Source: Begonia masoniana (taxonomy: Eukaryota > Streptophyta > Magnoliopsida > Cucurbitales > Begoniaceae). Taken from it: a stretch of 64,000 nucleotides of DNA. The stretch covers positions 23,396,383-23,460,382 of the forward strand of contig CM039502.1 in NCBI GenBank assembly GCA_022432975.1, read 5' to 3'. Shown in pieces: positions 1-10,553 of the stretch (positions are counted from its first letter, which is position 1; each line of letters starts with the position of its first letter). Under the pieces are notes generated by a model. The model ran no database searches. It was not told the DNA's origin and was given only the letters and a program-made list of their open reading frames with translations. The translations under genes and the position numbers were made by a program.

Positions 1-1677
1 CGGTAGATGTGATCGGGCGATGTTGTGTATTAATGTGTTCGGTAGATGTGATCGGTCGATGTGTTCGGTAGATGTGATCGGGCGATGTTGTGTATTAATG
101 TGTTCGGTAGATGTGTTCGGTAGATGTGTTCGGTAGATGTGTTCGGTAGATGTGTTCGGTAGATGTGTTCGGTAGATGTGATCGGGCGATGTTGTGTATT
201 AATGTGTTCGGTAGATGTGATCGGTCGATGTGTTCGGTAGATGTGATCGGTCGATGTGTTCGGTAGATGTGTTCGGTAGATGTGTTCGGTAGATGTGTTC
301 GGTAGATGTGTTCGGTAGATGTGATCGGGCGATGTTGTGTATTAATGTGTTCGGTAGATGTGTTCGGTAGATGTGATCGGGCGATGTTGTGTATTAATGT
401 GTTCGGTAGATGTGTTCGGTAGATGTGTTCGGTAGATGTGTTCGGTAGATGTGTTCGGTAGATGTGTTCGGTAGATGTGTTCGGTAGATGTGATCGGGCG
501 ATGTTGTGTATTAATGTGATCGGTAGATGTGTTCGGTAGATGTGATCGGGCGATGTTGTGTATTAATGTGTTCGGTAGATGTGTTCGGTAGATGTGATCG
601 GGCGATGTTGTGTATTAATGTGTTCGGTAGATGTGTTCGGTAGATGTGTTCGGTAGATGTGTTCGGTAGATGTGTTCGGTAGATGTGTTCGGTAGATGTG
701 ATCGGGCGATGTTGTGTATTAATGTGTTCGGTAGATGTGTTCGGTAGATGTGATCGGGCGATGTTGTGTATTAATGTGTTCGGTAGATGTGTTCGGTAGA
801 TGTGTTCGGTAGATGTGTTCGGTAGATGTGTTCGGTAGATGTGATCGGGCGATGTTGTGTATTAATGTGTTCGGTAGATGTGTTCGGTAGATGTGTTCGG
901 TAGATGTGTTCGGTAGATGTGTTCGGTAGATGTGTTCGGTAGATGTGTTCGGTAGATGTGATCGGGCGATGTTGTGTATTAATGTGTTCGGTAGATGTGT
1001 TCGGTAGATGTGATCGGGCGATGTTGTGTATTAATGTGTTCGGTAGATGTGATCGGGCGATGTTGTGTATTAATGTGTTCGGTAGATGTGTTCGGTAGAT
1101 GTGTTCGGTAGATGTGTTCGGTAGATGTGATCGGGCGATGTTGTGTATTAATGTGATCGGTAGATGTGTTCGGTAGATGTGATCGGGCGATGTTGTGTAT
1201 TAATGTGTTCGGTAGATGTGTTCGGTAGATGTGATCGGGCGATGTTGTGTATTAATGTGTTCGGTAGATGTGTTCGGTAGATGTGATCGGGCGATGTTGT
1301 GTATTAATGTGTTCGGTAGATGTGTTCGGTAGATGTGTTCGGTAGATGTGTTCGGTAGATGTGATCGGGCGATGTTGTGTATTAATGTGTTCGGTAGATG
1401 TGTTCGGTAGATGTGTTCGGTAGATGTGTTCGGTAGATGTGTTCGGTAGATGTGTTCGGTAGATGTGATCGGGCGATGTTGTGTATTAATGTGTTCGGTA
1501 GATGTGTTCGGTAGATGTGATCGGGCGATGTTGTGTATTAATGTGTTCGGTAGATGTGTTCGGTAGATGTGTTCGGTAGATGTGTTCGGTAGATGTGTTC
1601 GGTAGATGTGATCGGGCGATGTTGTGTATTAATGTGTTCGGTAGATGTGTTCGGTAGATGTGTTCGGTAGATGTGAT
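1..1677. repeat. 13-bp minisatellite with interspersed 26-bp variant (probable 5' LTR remnant of gypsy A)
   Basis: The unit TTCGGTAGATGTG is repeated head to tail. About 22 copies of a 26-bp (2 x 13) derivative containing GTTGTGTATTAATGTG are interspersed, typically every 26 to 100 bp, giving a higher-order pattern. The same unit forms the array inside the 3' LTR of gypsy A (about 9047-9860), so this array is most simply the minisatellite of that element's 5' LTR. The rest of that LTR and its primer-binding site are missing, because the array stops abruptly at a Cassandra fragment at 1678. The array continues beyond the left edge of the window. Confidence 0.9.
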
Positions 1678-1966
1678 CCCAGTCGGTCACCCAACCTAAG
1701 ATTGCTCTCGCCGAAGCACTCTTAACTTCGGAGTTCTTATGGGATCCGTTGCCAATTGTGCTCCAAAACGCGTCTTACTATCTTGGGAGGGTCTCTTTAC
1801 ATATGTTTCATTTCCATATACTTCCCCAAGCGATGTAGGATTGTGACGACCCCCTTTTTACGACCCGGGATTCGCCTATACTCGAGCCCGAGATCCATCC
1901 ACCCAGCAACCCGAGGTTTGCCCCGCAGTCGTATACATACGTACACATTTCATTTGGGTCATCACA
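1678..1966 (-). repeat. Cassandra LTR, third copy, truncated
   Basis: The copy starts at 1966 (TGTGATGACCC on the minus strand) and runs as far as the middle of the 5S-like segment. There CCCAGTCGGTCAC abuts the 13-bp minisatellite (junction about 1676-1679). A purine-rich tract (runs of G ending GTGAT, 1967-1982 on the minus strand) immediately precedes it and fits the element's polypurine tract. Confidence 0.8.
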
Positions 1967-2021
1967 ATCACCCCCCCCGGGGGCCCAACGTCCTCGTTGG
2001 CCACATTTCCGATTGGGTACA

Positions 2022-2034
2022 GGCTCTGATACCA
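2022..2034 (-). other. Primer-binding site of Cassandra (initiator tRNA-Met type)
   Basis: The minus strand reads TGGTATCAGAGCC, two bases from the end of the LTR at 2037. A second copy of the same site lies at 2452-2464 next to the LTR at 2467. Confidence 0.8.
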
Positions 2035-2036
2035 TT

Positions 2037-2414
2037 TGTAACGACCCCTTATCCCAGCAAGATATTGTCCGCTCTGGGGATTGGGCCGTAGCCAAATATC
2101 ATCCCCTCACGGCTTTGTTTGGTGAGGACTTCCCAGTCGGTCACCCAACCTGGGATTGCTCTCGCCGAAGCACTCTTAACTTCGGAGTTCTTATAGGATC
2201 CGTTGCCAATTGTGCTCAAAAACGCGTCTTACTATCTTGGGAGAGTCTCTTTACATATGTTTCATTTCCATATGCTTCCCCAAGCAATGTGCGATTGTGA
2301 CGACCCCCTTTTTACGACCCGGGATTCGCCTATACTCGAGCCCGGGATCCATCCACACCGCAACCCGAGGTTTGCATTGCAGTCGTACACATACGTACAG
2401 CATTCCATTTGGGT
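2037..2414 (-). repeat. Cassandra LTR, second copy, lacking its last few bases
   Basis: It matches the 2467-2850 LTR throughout, including the 5S-like part at 2121-2204. At its outer edge GGGT joins directly to CCAACG of the internal region, so the LTR terminus, the polypurine stretch and about 20 bp between them are deleted. Confidence 0.8.
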
Positions 2415-2466
2415 CCAACGTCCTCGTTAGCCACATTTCCGGTTGAGTACAGGCTCTGATACCATT

Positions 2467-2850
2467 TGTAACGACCCCTTTTCCCAGCAAGATATTGTCC
2501 GCTCTGGGGATTGAACCGCAGCCCAATATCCTCCCCTCACGGCTTTGTTTGGCGAGAACTTCCCGGAAGGTCACCCAACCTGAAATTGCTCTCGCCAAAG
2601 CACTTTTAACTTCGGAGTTCTTATAGGATCCGTTGTCAATCGTGCTCCAAAACGCGTATTACTATCTTGGGAGGGTCTCTTTACATATGTTTCATTTCCA
2701 CATACTTCCCCAAGCGATGTGGGATTGTAACGACCCCCTTTTTACGACCCGGGATTCGTCTATACTCGAGCCCGGGATCCATCCACACCGCAACCCGAGG
2801 TTTGCCCCGCAGTCGTACACATACGTACACATTCTATTTGGGTCATCACA
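2467..2850 (-). repeat. Cassandra LTR (complete, 384 bp)
   Basis: On the minus strand the LTR begins TGTGATGACCC at 2850 and ends GGGTCGTTACA at 2467, followed by a 2-bp spacer and the primer-binding site. It is the longest and most complete of the three minus-strand copies. Confidence 0.85.
2551..2634 (-). ncRNA. 5S rRNA-like segment inside Cassandra LTR
   Basis: The minus strand reads like the 5' two thirds of plant 5S rRNA: GGATCC near the start, AACTCCGAAGTTAA (box A region), GCGAGAG (intermediate element) and GGTTGGGTGACC (box C region). These correspond to the RNA polymerase III internal promoter. Substitutions relative to true 5S rRNA, and its place inside an LTR, argue against a functional ribosomal RNA gene. 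Equivalent segments lie at 2121-2204 and 1678-1751 (truncated). Confidence 0.8.
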
Positions 2851-2905
2851 AGTTATGTCATTGAAGTTAAGATGTATTTATGATAATTTGTTTAGGAATC
2901 TCAAG

Positions 2906-3890
2906 ATGGTGAGAGGTCAACAAAGAGAAACTAATGAGGATAGTAACACCATTGCCCAGTTGACGGAGTTGGTCCTCCACTAATCCCGCCAGATTGAGCA
3001 GTTGGTGGCTACTAAGGAAGAGCATGGGAATTCTAGTTCAAATTCAACCCACGATCAAGGTGGCGAACGATTTCGCCGACTTCACCCTCCTGCATTTAAT
3101 GGTCAAGCTTCGGATCCTATTTATGCCGAGGAATGGATTCAAAAAATTGAAGACATGTTCAGGTATGCCAAGGTCGAGGAGGAAGATAAGATCACATGTG
3201 CAGTGTTTCATCTTGCGCTGGATGCAAGGCATTGGTGGGATTCAATTCAGAGTACTACCAACGTGGAAACCCTGACCTGGACATGGTTTAAGACGGCCTT
3301 CTTTGACAAGTACTTCAGCCGAGCGGTTCGAGCTAGTAAGAAGATGGAGTTTATGCAGCTGCGCCAAACTGGTTCTGTGGCTGACTACATTGTAAGTTTC
3401 AGACATTGTCCCGATTTGCACCCCGTCTTGTGGATGACGAGGAAGACAAATTCACCAATTTGTTCAAGAGCTTAAGATGAGTCTATTCATGGGAGTGAAG
3501 ACTGCATGGATTCATAACATACCATATTCTGAGGTGGCAGCAAAGGCCATGGAATTGGAAGAAGTTGAGATAGTGGTGCAGGGACAACTGTGAGCCGCCA
3601 AGGAAGTTTTTTAGAGAAGCCCAGCCACAACTGCGACAGAATAGAGGGTGGCAGCCCCAACAGAACAAAGGAGGGCAGCAGCAAATGAAAGGTGTGAAGA
3701 GATCCTTCAATCCAAATGACGACCAGGGAAAAGGGAAGCGACGTCAAGGGGCTCCTCAATCCCCTCTATGCCTCTCCTGTCAGAGGTACCACTATGGCGA
3801 GTGTAGGTTACTCACTGGCCGATGTTTCAGGTGCGACAAGGTTGGCCATATGATCAAAGATTACCCTTTGCCACCTGATGCAAACTGAAC
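2906..3890 (+). pseudogene. Gypsy A gag (capsid and zinc knuckle), degraded
   Basis: The ATG at 2906 opens a frame with a nonsense codon at 2981 (TAA, probably from CAA), then continues to 3475. The retrotransposon gag domain is recognisable by FNGQASDPIYAEEWI, the WW pair (ARHWWDSI) and MEFMQLRQTGSVADYI. A frameshift near 3395 ends it, and the following 200 bp are broken. A zinc knuckle, CFRCDKVGHMIKDY, lies near 3825-3870; its fourth ligand is Tyr instead of Cys, so zinc binding would be impaired. In the family this protein packages the element RNA. The homologous gag in gypsy B is better preserved. Confidence 0.85.
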
Positions 3891-3949
3891 AAGGATCGCC
3901 TAGAGTCTTCGCTCTGATGGAAGATGATGATGCAGTGCAGCATAAAGTT

Positions 3950-4400
3950 ATAACAGGTACAATTATGATCTGCGGTGTATCTGCATATTGATACGGGTGC
4001 TACGAACTCCTTCGTAGAAACTACGTTTGTATGCAGGTACAATCTACAGTTTTTACCAGCTGATAGGTTGTATAGTGTCATGTTACCGTCAGGTGAATAC
4101 TTACATTCAGAACAAGTCGTAAAGGGTGATATTGTATTAGTAGGAGACAAGGAACTATATGTAGAATTGGTCATTATTGATATGAAGGGGTACAAAGTTA
4201 TTCTAGGGATGGATTGGTTATTCAGACATTACGCTACAATAAGTTGCAGGATAGGCTTAGTAAAATTCCGACCCCCGAGTGGGACCGATATTCCTTCCAA
4301 GCCATTCCAAAAGCAAGCAAGATGTCATTTATATCATCGATGGAAGCTCAACAGTTATTGAAAAATGGATGTATGGGTTTTATAGCCAGTGTAAATAATG
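3950..4400 (+). pseudogene. Gypsy A aspartic protease region
   Basis: The motif HIDTGATNSFV near 3985-4015 contains the DTGA catalytic triad of retroviral-type aspartic proteases, followed by VILGMDWLFRH, the conserved downstream ILGMDW motif. The domain starts in frame 3 (3975 onwards) and shifts to frame 2 around 4214, so it is frameshifted. In the family it processes the Gag-Pol polyprotein. Confidence 0.8.
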
Positions 4401-5335
4401 TACGAGAGAAGGACGAGCTAAAGCTCCAAGATATTCCTATGGTCCGAGAGTTTCCTGAGGTATTCTTAGACGATCTACCAAGTGTGCCACCTGATAGGGA
4501 AATCGAATTTGTGATCGATACTTACCCCGAAGCCTCACCAGTGTCTAAGAATCCCTATCGCATGGCACCCGTTGAACTGAAGGAACTGAAAACTCAATTA
4601 AAGGAGTTGGTTGACAAGGGTTTCGTACGCCCTAGCTATTCTCCTTAAGGTGCGCCTGTTCTATTTGTTAAAAAGAAGGACGGGTCTCTCCAAATGTGCA
4701 TAGATTACAGGGAGTTGAATAAACTGACAATCAAGAATAAGTACCCCTTACCCCGTATTGACGATCTGTTTGACCAACTTCAAGGAGCCAAAGTATTTTC
4801 AAAGATTGACCTACGCTCGGGCTACTACCAATTAAAAGTCAGAGCTGAGGATGTACAAAAGACAGCGTTCAGAACCCGATACGGGCATTACGAATTTCTT
4901 GTGATGTCCTTCGGATTAACTAATGCACCCGCAACCTTTATGGATTTAATAAACCGAGTGTTTCGGGAATATTTGGATAAGTTCGTGATAGTATTTATTG
5001 ATGAAATTTTGATTTATTCTCGAACTAAGGACGAACACGCGGAACACCTAAAGATTGTTTTAACAACTCTAAAGCAGCATCATCTTTATGCCAAATTCTC
5101 TAAGTGCGAATTTTGGCTGGATCGTGTCAACTTCTTCGGTCACGTCATCTCCACAGAAGGCATTTCGGTTGATCCAATTAAGATACAAGCAGTGAAGGCT
5201 TGGTCTCAACCGAGGAATGCCAGTGAGGTTCCTAGTTTCCTTGGATTGGCAGGCTATTACCAGAAGTTCATCAAGGGATTTTCGATGATAGCCAAATCTC
5301 TAACGAGTTTGACAAAGAAACACATCAAGTATTAG
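4401..5335 (+). pseudogene. Gypsy A reverse transcriptase, degraded
   Basis: The sequence carries EFPEVFLDDLPSVPPDREI, then KNPYRMAPVEL, a stop at 4646-4648 (TAA where W is expected in [10 protein letters not shown]), [30 protein letters not shown] and [15 protein letters not shown]. The catalytic motif reads FIDEIL instead of the family's FIDDIL, so the second catalytic Asp is Glu. The frame closes with a TAG after KKHIKY at 5335. Both changes predict an inactive enzyme. Confidence 0.88.
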
Positions 5336-5780
5336 TGGTCAGAAGCTTGTGAGAAGGGCTTCCAGACACTAAAACTGAAAACGACAGTACCTTTATTGAC
5401 ACTCCCAGTGGACGATGGAAAATTTAGTGTTTATTGTGACGCATCTAAGATTGGACTGGGGTCCGTGCGGATGCAAGAGGGTAAGATTGTAGCGTATGCT
5501 TCCAGGCAGCTAAAAGTTATAAGCAGAACTACCCCACGCACGACTTGGATTAGCCGCCGTGGTGTTCGCACTGAAGATTTGGAGGCATTATCTGTACGGA
5601 CAACAGTGCGAAGTATTTTCGGACCACAAAAGTCTGAAATACCTCTTTACCCAAAAGGAATTAAACATGAGGCAAAGGCGTTGGCTTGAGTTCGTTAAGG
5701 ATTATGACTTTGAAATTAAGTATCACACTAGTAAGGCCAATGCGGTTGTCGATGCATTAAGCAGGATGTTAACAACAATG
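5336..5780 (+). pseudogene. Gypsy A RNase H region
   Basis: The motif VYCDASKIGLGSV (near 5430) is the first catalytic segment. The frame shifts near 5515-5560, after which [18 protein letters not shown] and [14 protein letters not shown] continue in another frame, followed by [17 protein letters not shown] and VVDALSRM. This is the RNase H and connection of a Ty3 Pol. The frameshift breaks the polyprotein. Confidence 0.85.
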
Positions 5781-6803
5781 CAGCCCGCGATGTCAGCTAT
5801 GTCTGTACCTTTGATGGTGGAAGTTCAAAAGTTTGAATTGGAGATAATTCCTGAATTGTCAGCCTTACTTTCTGATTTGACCATCCGACCCACCATTTTG
5901 GACAGAATCAAGGAGGCCCAACAGAAGGATTCAAAGGAAAAAGGTGATATCATGAGAAAGATGACGGATGATTCTTCTAAGTTCAGCCTTTCGTCGGATG
6001 GTATTCTGAAATTTAGAGACCGATGGTATGTTCCGATTGATGAGGAGTTACAGAAATTGATTTTAGCAGAGGCACACTCGTCTTCCTTCTCAGTGGATCC
6101 AGGCAATGCCAAGATGTACCGAGACTTGAAGTTGCTTTATTGGTGGCCAAATCTGAAGAGGGATGTTGCAAAGTATGTAGAATCATGTATGGTGTGCCAG
6201 CAAGTCAAGGCAGAACATCAACGACCGGGAGGTACCCTTCAACCATTACCGATTCCCGAATGGAAGTGGGAAAACATCGCCATGGACTTTGTAGTAGGAT
6301 TACCAAAGACGACTAAAGGCCATGATAGTATTTGGGTCATTGTTGACATATTGACAAAATCAGCTCACTTTCTACCAGTAAAGATGACCTATTCGATGGA
6401 CCAATTTGCAGACCTGTATGTCCAAGAGATCATTAGGTTACATGGGATTCCTGTATCGATTGTCTCTGATCGAGATCCCAGGTTTACTTCAAGATTTTGG
6501 AAAAGTCTTCAAGGCTCGATGGGTACAAAATTAACCTTTAGCACGACATTCCACCCTCAGACTGATGGGCAATCAGAGCGGACTATTCAGATACTTGAAG
6601 ACATGTTGAGGGCGTGCGTACTCAAATTTCAGACATCCTGGAGCCGATACCTATCGTTAGTTGAATTTTCCTATAACAATAGTTACCAGTCGACAATTGG
6701 TATGACTCCGTACGAAGCGCTCTATGGTAGAAGGTGTAGATCACCCTTGTATTGGGACGAGGTTGGTGACGCCAAGCTTGTAGGTCCTGAGTTACTTCAG
6801 TAA
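5781..6803 (+). pseudogene. Gypsy A integrase (zinc-binding and catalytic core)
   Basis: This is the most intact part of element A: one open frame (frame 3) from about 5559 to 6803. The zinc-binding segment contains [19 protein letters not shown] and [12 protein letters not shown]; the expected HPG of the first ligand reads DPG. The catalytic core shows [18 protein letters not shown] (first Asp), [15 protein letters not shown] (second Asp) and [19 protein letters not shown] (Glu). A TAA at 6801-6803 separates it from the C-terminal domain, which continues in the same frame. The family enzyme inserts cDNA into chromosomes. Confidence 0.88.
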
Positions 6804-7280
6804 ATGCCTGAGAATGTTGCTATTATTAGGCAGAGGATGGAGACAGCACAAAGCCGACAAAAGAGTTATGCACACCAGAGGAGGAGAGACCTTGAATTTG
6901 CCGTCGGAGATGAGGTGTTCTTAAAGATTTCACCGTTAAGAGGAGTTATGCGGTTCGGTAAGAAAGGAAAGCTCAACCCACGTTTTGTTGGACCTTTCCC
7001 TATTTTAGCCAGGATTGGAGGCATGGCTTATAGGTTGCAGCTGCCTATGTCTTTGGATGGTGTTCATAATGTCTTTCACGTGTCTATGTTGAGGTATTGT
7101 ATACGTGATCTGACGCATATGGTAGAACCGATGAATATTGAGATTCAACAAACCTTAACGTACGAAGAGAAACCGGTGCAGATTTTGAAGTCTACGGTTA
7201 AGGTTTTGCGTAACAAAGAGATTCCACTAGTAAAAGTGTTATGGAGGAATCACAATATTGAGGAAGCCACGTGGGAATGA
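6804..7280 (+). pseudogene. Gypsy A integrase C-terminus with chromodomain
   Basis: It is in frame with the integrase core but behind a stop codon. It contains the GPY/F-like module (FVGPFPILARIGGMAYRLQL), NVFHVSMLRY, and at the C-terminus the chromodomain (YEEKPVQILKSTVKVLRNK, then VKVLWRNHNIEEATWE). Chromodomains of this type are known to guide chromoviruses to heterochromatin; here the function is inferred from family membership only. Confidence 0.85.
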
Positions 7281-7348
7281 CAACAGGACATGATGGACAA
7301 GTATCCAGAGTTGTTCAGGTACGCAAATTTTGGAGACAAAATTTTAAA

Positions 7349-7362
7349 TAAAGAGGGGTGGA
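7349..7362 (+). other. Polypurine tract of gypsy A
   Basis: AAAGAGGGGTGGA immediately precedes the TGTAACACCCG start of the 3' LTR at 7363. Confidence 0.75.
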
Positions 7363-8213
7363 TGTAACACCCGAATTTTTCGGGCTATGGATTTTATTTA
7401 TAGATCTCCAGTTTTGTCGTATAGTGTTGCTAATTCATAGAAATAATGAGTTAGGCCCGTTTTGCGAGCGGGAAGTTTTAGTGGGGCCCTAGGATATATG
7501 GAGAACTTTAGAAGATTTAAGTTATTATGGAGGAAAGCCAAACCAAGGACTAAATAATGGAATTAAGCTAAGGGATTAATAGGAAGGGCATCTTGGTAAT
7601 TGTGCAAGAGAAATATTAATTATACCTAAAACTCTCCCTCACATTTCCCTCCTTCACGTTCCAGCCGCCTCTCCCCATTCCCTTGGGTGATTCTTCCTTC
7701 CATCGGCCACGGTTCTACCTCCTAGCCGATTCCTTCATCCATTCTCTTCAAGATTCGAATCCTAGGTGAGTTCTAATTAATGTACTTGTTGGGATTTCGC
7801 TGTTAGGACTTGATACTAAATAGAGTTATGGTATTGGAATTTCGAAGTTTGTTGTATAATGATGGAAATCGCTAGGCTTTGTGTATTGATGGAGGATTTA
7901 TTGTTATTAATGATTGTAGGTTGATTCATGTAATCTTGGTGGTTGGGAGAAATAAATGTCTTAAATGTTAGGCTAGAAATTTGACGCAGACCAAGTGTTC
8001 GATTGAATGCTCGATTGAGATAAGTTAGAGTTATGTTATAATACATGTTGTGTTGCTCGTTTAATAGTATGGTATCTCTATGTGAATTCATGTCCATGAA
8101 TCATGTGCACGTTTTATATGATTAAAACAAGAATATGAAGTATATATGTAAGCATGACTAAGTGAGGAACGGGGTGAATTGGCCACGATTATGTTATTAT
8201 GATTATGTGTATA

Positions 8214-8410
8214 GTTCGCGGATCCTCCCACTAGTGGGGGCCAGACCAAGATTATGTCATGAAGATTAAGTGTACGGTTCACGGATCCTCCTGCCGGTGG
8301 GGGCCGGACTGGCAGGAAGACTCGTGAATCCTCTCACTGGTGGGGGCCTGGTTGATACTGCACGATCGGTTCGTGGATCCTGCCGTTGGTGTGGGCCGGG
8401 CTGGTCGTTA
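8214..8410 (+). repeat. Degenerate tandem repeat in gypsy A LTR
   Basis: Four diverged copies of a segment containing GTTCGYGGATCCTCC followed by GTGGGGGCC start at about 8214, 8276, 8321 and 8368 (spacing 45-62 bp). The GC-rich copies contrast with the AT-rich LTR around them. Confidence 0.65.
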
Positions 8411-9046
8411 CGAATATTGTCTGTTGGGACCACGTTTATGAAGTCCTTCCCTTTTTTTCCCCGTGTCCTCCCTTAATTCACGCCAAGTTGATGAAGAATA
8501 AGAATATGATTTCGAATATGTATATGATCTTTATGAGCATGCATTTGTGAGTATTATGTAAATGTTGCACTCCTTAATAAGCATTAGGCTTATAGTTTAA
8601 CCTTATGATGTAGGTGACGAATTGGAAGGTGAGGACCTTAACCCAATTGATGAAGTCTGAGTAAAGTTTCTGGATGGTACTCATGGAGATGATTTGTGGC
8701 TTGGTGGCGAAATTGACCCGTGGAGGGTGATGCTCTTAGTATGTTTTAGTATAGTCTATAATATGGAAGCAAAAAGTAAGATAAAGATTTCTTATGAATG
8801 ATAAATATTGAAGTTGTTTGGTACTGGTAATGATTTAAAGAGGATTTTAAGGCTAAAGGTTTTCATTTCTTTTCAAATCTTCCGCTACGTATTTAAGTCA
8901 AGGTTTATGTTGTTTATGTGCATGATGATTCTGGAATTGGAATTTTAAGAATTATAGAAACAGAGAGTTAACCGATCGATTGGTCAATGTGGGGATCGGT
9001 CAGTATAGTATTAATATGAAGAAGTCAAGTCTTGGGGACCGAAGTG

Positions 9047-9860
9047 TTTAGTAGATGTGTTCGGTAGATACGATCGGGCGATGCTGTGTATTAATGTGTT
9101 CGGTAGATGTGATCGGGCGATGTTGTGTATTAATGTGTTCGGTAGATGTGTTCGGTAGATGTGATCGGTTGATGTGTTCGGCTGATGTGATCTGTCGATG
9201 TTGTGTATTAATGTGATCGGTAATGTGTTCGGTAGATGTGATCGGGAGATGTTGGGTACTAATGTGTTCGGTAGATGTGTTCGATGTGTTCGGTAGATGT
9301 GTTCGGTAGATGTGTTCGGTAGATGTGTTCGGTAGATGTGTTCGGTAGATGTGTTCGGTAGATGTGTTCGGTAGATGTGTTCGGTAGATGTGTTCGGTAG
9401 ATGTGTTCGGTAGATGTGTTCGGTAGATGTGTTCGGTAGATGTGTTCGGTAGATGTGTTCGGTAGATGTGTTCGGTAGATGTGTTCGGTAGATGTGTTCG
9501 GTAGATGTGTTCGGTAGATGTGTTCGGTAGATGTGTTCGGTAGATGTGTTCGGTAGATGTGTTCGGTAGATGTGTTCGGTAGATGTGTTCGGTAGATGTG
9601 TTCGGTAGATGTGTTCGGTAGATGTGTTCGGTAGATGTGTTCGGTAGATGTGTTCGGTAGATGTGTTCGGTAGATGTGTTCGGTAGATGTGTTCGGTAGA
9701 TGTGTTCGGTAGATGTGTTCGGTAGATGTGTTCGGTAGATGTGTTCGGTAGATGTGTTCGGTAGATGTGTTCGGTATATGTGTTCGGTAGATGTTATCGG
9801 GCGATGTTGTGTATTAATGTGATTGGTCGATGTGTTCAGTAGATGTGTCCGGTTGATGTC
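9047..9860. repeat. 13-bp minisatellite in the 3' LTR of gypsy A
   Basis: A nearly perfect run of TTCGGTAGATGTG (about 38 copies, 9288-9790) is flanked by mixed copies carrying the GTTGTGTATTAATGTG variant (about five). Because 39 bp equals 13 codons, the array yields a long stop-free minus-strand translation with 13-residue periodicity; that is an artefact of the repeat and not a gene. Confidence 0.9.
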
Positions 9861-10047
9861 AATCGACCCCAAGTGTTTTCTGCTTCTGTTCTTAAGACCG
9901 AGGTTATTTCCTGTCTATTTTAATTCCCCTCTACTTCTTAAGTAGTTTTCCTTTATGTTATATTTTAAAAAATAATAATACGAGTCAAGAATAAGAACAC
10001 AGACACGATTTTGTAAGTCGCGTCCCGTTGGGTTTCGGGTCGTGACA

Positions 10048-10553
10048 GAAACACTTACTGCCAAAGGCTCTAAAGTATTTGACAGTAGGGATTTTTCCAT
10101 TCCATAGCTCATAAGGTGTTTTCTCTAGAATAGGTCTTATGGAGACCTGATTTAGCACATAGCAAACTGTGGAAACAGCTTCTGCCCAGAAATATTTTGG
10201 AAGGAAGTTCTCATTGAGCATGGTCCAAGCCAGCTCTTGAAGAGACCTATTTTTCCTCTCAACAACTCCATTTTGTTGAGAGGTTCTAGGGGAGGAGAAA
10301 TTGTGCTCAATTCCATATTTGAGACACAAAAGTTTAAATTTTTCATTCTCAAATTCTCCACCATGATCACTACGAATAGCAACAATGGTAAGTTTCTTTT
10401 CATTTTGAACTCTCTTCCTAAAGCTAGAGAAGGTATCAAAAGTTTCATCATTTGACTTCAAAAAGAATACCCAAGTGAATCTAGTGAATTCATCGACAAT
10501 GACAAAGACATAGTGTTTGCCTCCTAGACTAGCAATATTTGAAGGAGTGAAGA
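10048..10553 (-). pseudogene. Copia D integrase catalytic core (part 1 of a split gene)
   Basis: The minus-strand frame shows GGKHYVFVIVDEF (first Asp), IRSDHGGEFENEKF (second Asp), SPRTSQQNGVVERKNRSLQ (Glu region) and KYFRAFGSKCF, a Ty1/copia integrase core. It is interrupted on the left by gypsy A at 10048 and on the right by gypsy B at 10554. Joined with 22720 onwards, the frame continues without loss apart from one copy of a 5-bp target duplication (GAAGA at 10549-10553, AAAGA at 22720-22724). The domain order of the whole element is Sirevirus-like. Its RT and 3' LTR lie beyond the left edge. Confidence 0.88.

Larger units (their letters stand above)
1678..2850 (-). mobile_element. Cassandra-type TRIM array (three LTRs, two internal segments)
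   Basis: Read on the minus strand this is LTR (2850-2467), internal (2466-2415), LTR (2414-2037), internal (2036-1967), LTR (1966-1678, truncated). Each LTR holds a 5S-rRNA-like segment, the hallmark of Cassandra TRIMs. The LTR ends form an imperfect inverted repeat (TGTGATGACCC and GGGTCGTTACA). Each LTR end is followed by TGGTATCAGAGCC, the initiator tRNA-Met primer-binding site. The internal region is only about 50-70 bp and non-coding, so the element depends on other elements for transposition. A three-LTR ladder is typical of unequal recombination between copies. The right end is complete at 2850. The left end breaks into minisatellite. Confidence 0.88.
2851..10047 (+). mobile_element. 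Ty3/gypsy element A, Tekay/Del-type chromovirus (5' LTR end missing)
   Basis: The order is gag, protease, reverse transcriptase, RNase H, integrase, chromodomain, polypurine tract, then a 2.7-kb 3' LTR. This order and the C-terminal chromodomain place it among chromoviruses; long LTRs and chromodomain type fit Tekay/Del. The 5' LTR edge and primer-binding site are absent: Cassandra sequence runs into the leader at 2850. The element lies inside the integrase of copia D, whose reading frame stops at 10048. Several stops and frameshifts make it non-autonomous. Confidence 0.85.
7363..10047 (+). repeat. 3' LTR of gypsy A (2685 bp)
   Basis: It begins TGTAACACCCGA and ends CGGGTCGTGACA, an imperfect terminal inverted repeat. 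Inside are a degenerate tandem repeat (8214-8410), the block GATGTAGGTGACGA (8607-8620) shared with the other Tekay-type LTRs of this window, and the 13-bp minisatellite (about 9047-9860). The right boundary is confirmed because copia D integrase coding sequence starts at once at 10048. No LTR-encoded protein is apparent. Confidence 0.85.

Noticed and set aside
1..1677. CRISPR-like repeat array
   Set aside because: Units are 13 bp, contiguous, without unique spacers, and lie in an LTR of a plant retrotransposon.
2551..2634. Functional 5S rRNA gene
   Set aside because: The 5S-like part is inside a Cassandra LTR with diverged ends; the same holds for the other copies in this window.
1756..2983. 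Short overlapping ORFs on both strands in the Cassandra region
   Set aside because: They repeat with the LTR copies, are non-coding by context, and TRIMs encode no protein.
9048..9872. 274-codon minus-strand ORF with 13-residue repeats
   Set aside because: It is a translation of the 13-bp minisatellite (39 bp equals 13 codons); there is no start context, domain or composition bias other than the repeat.
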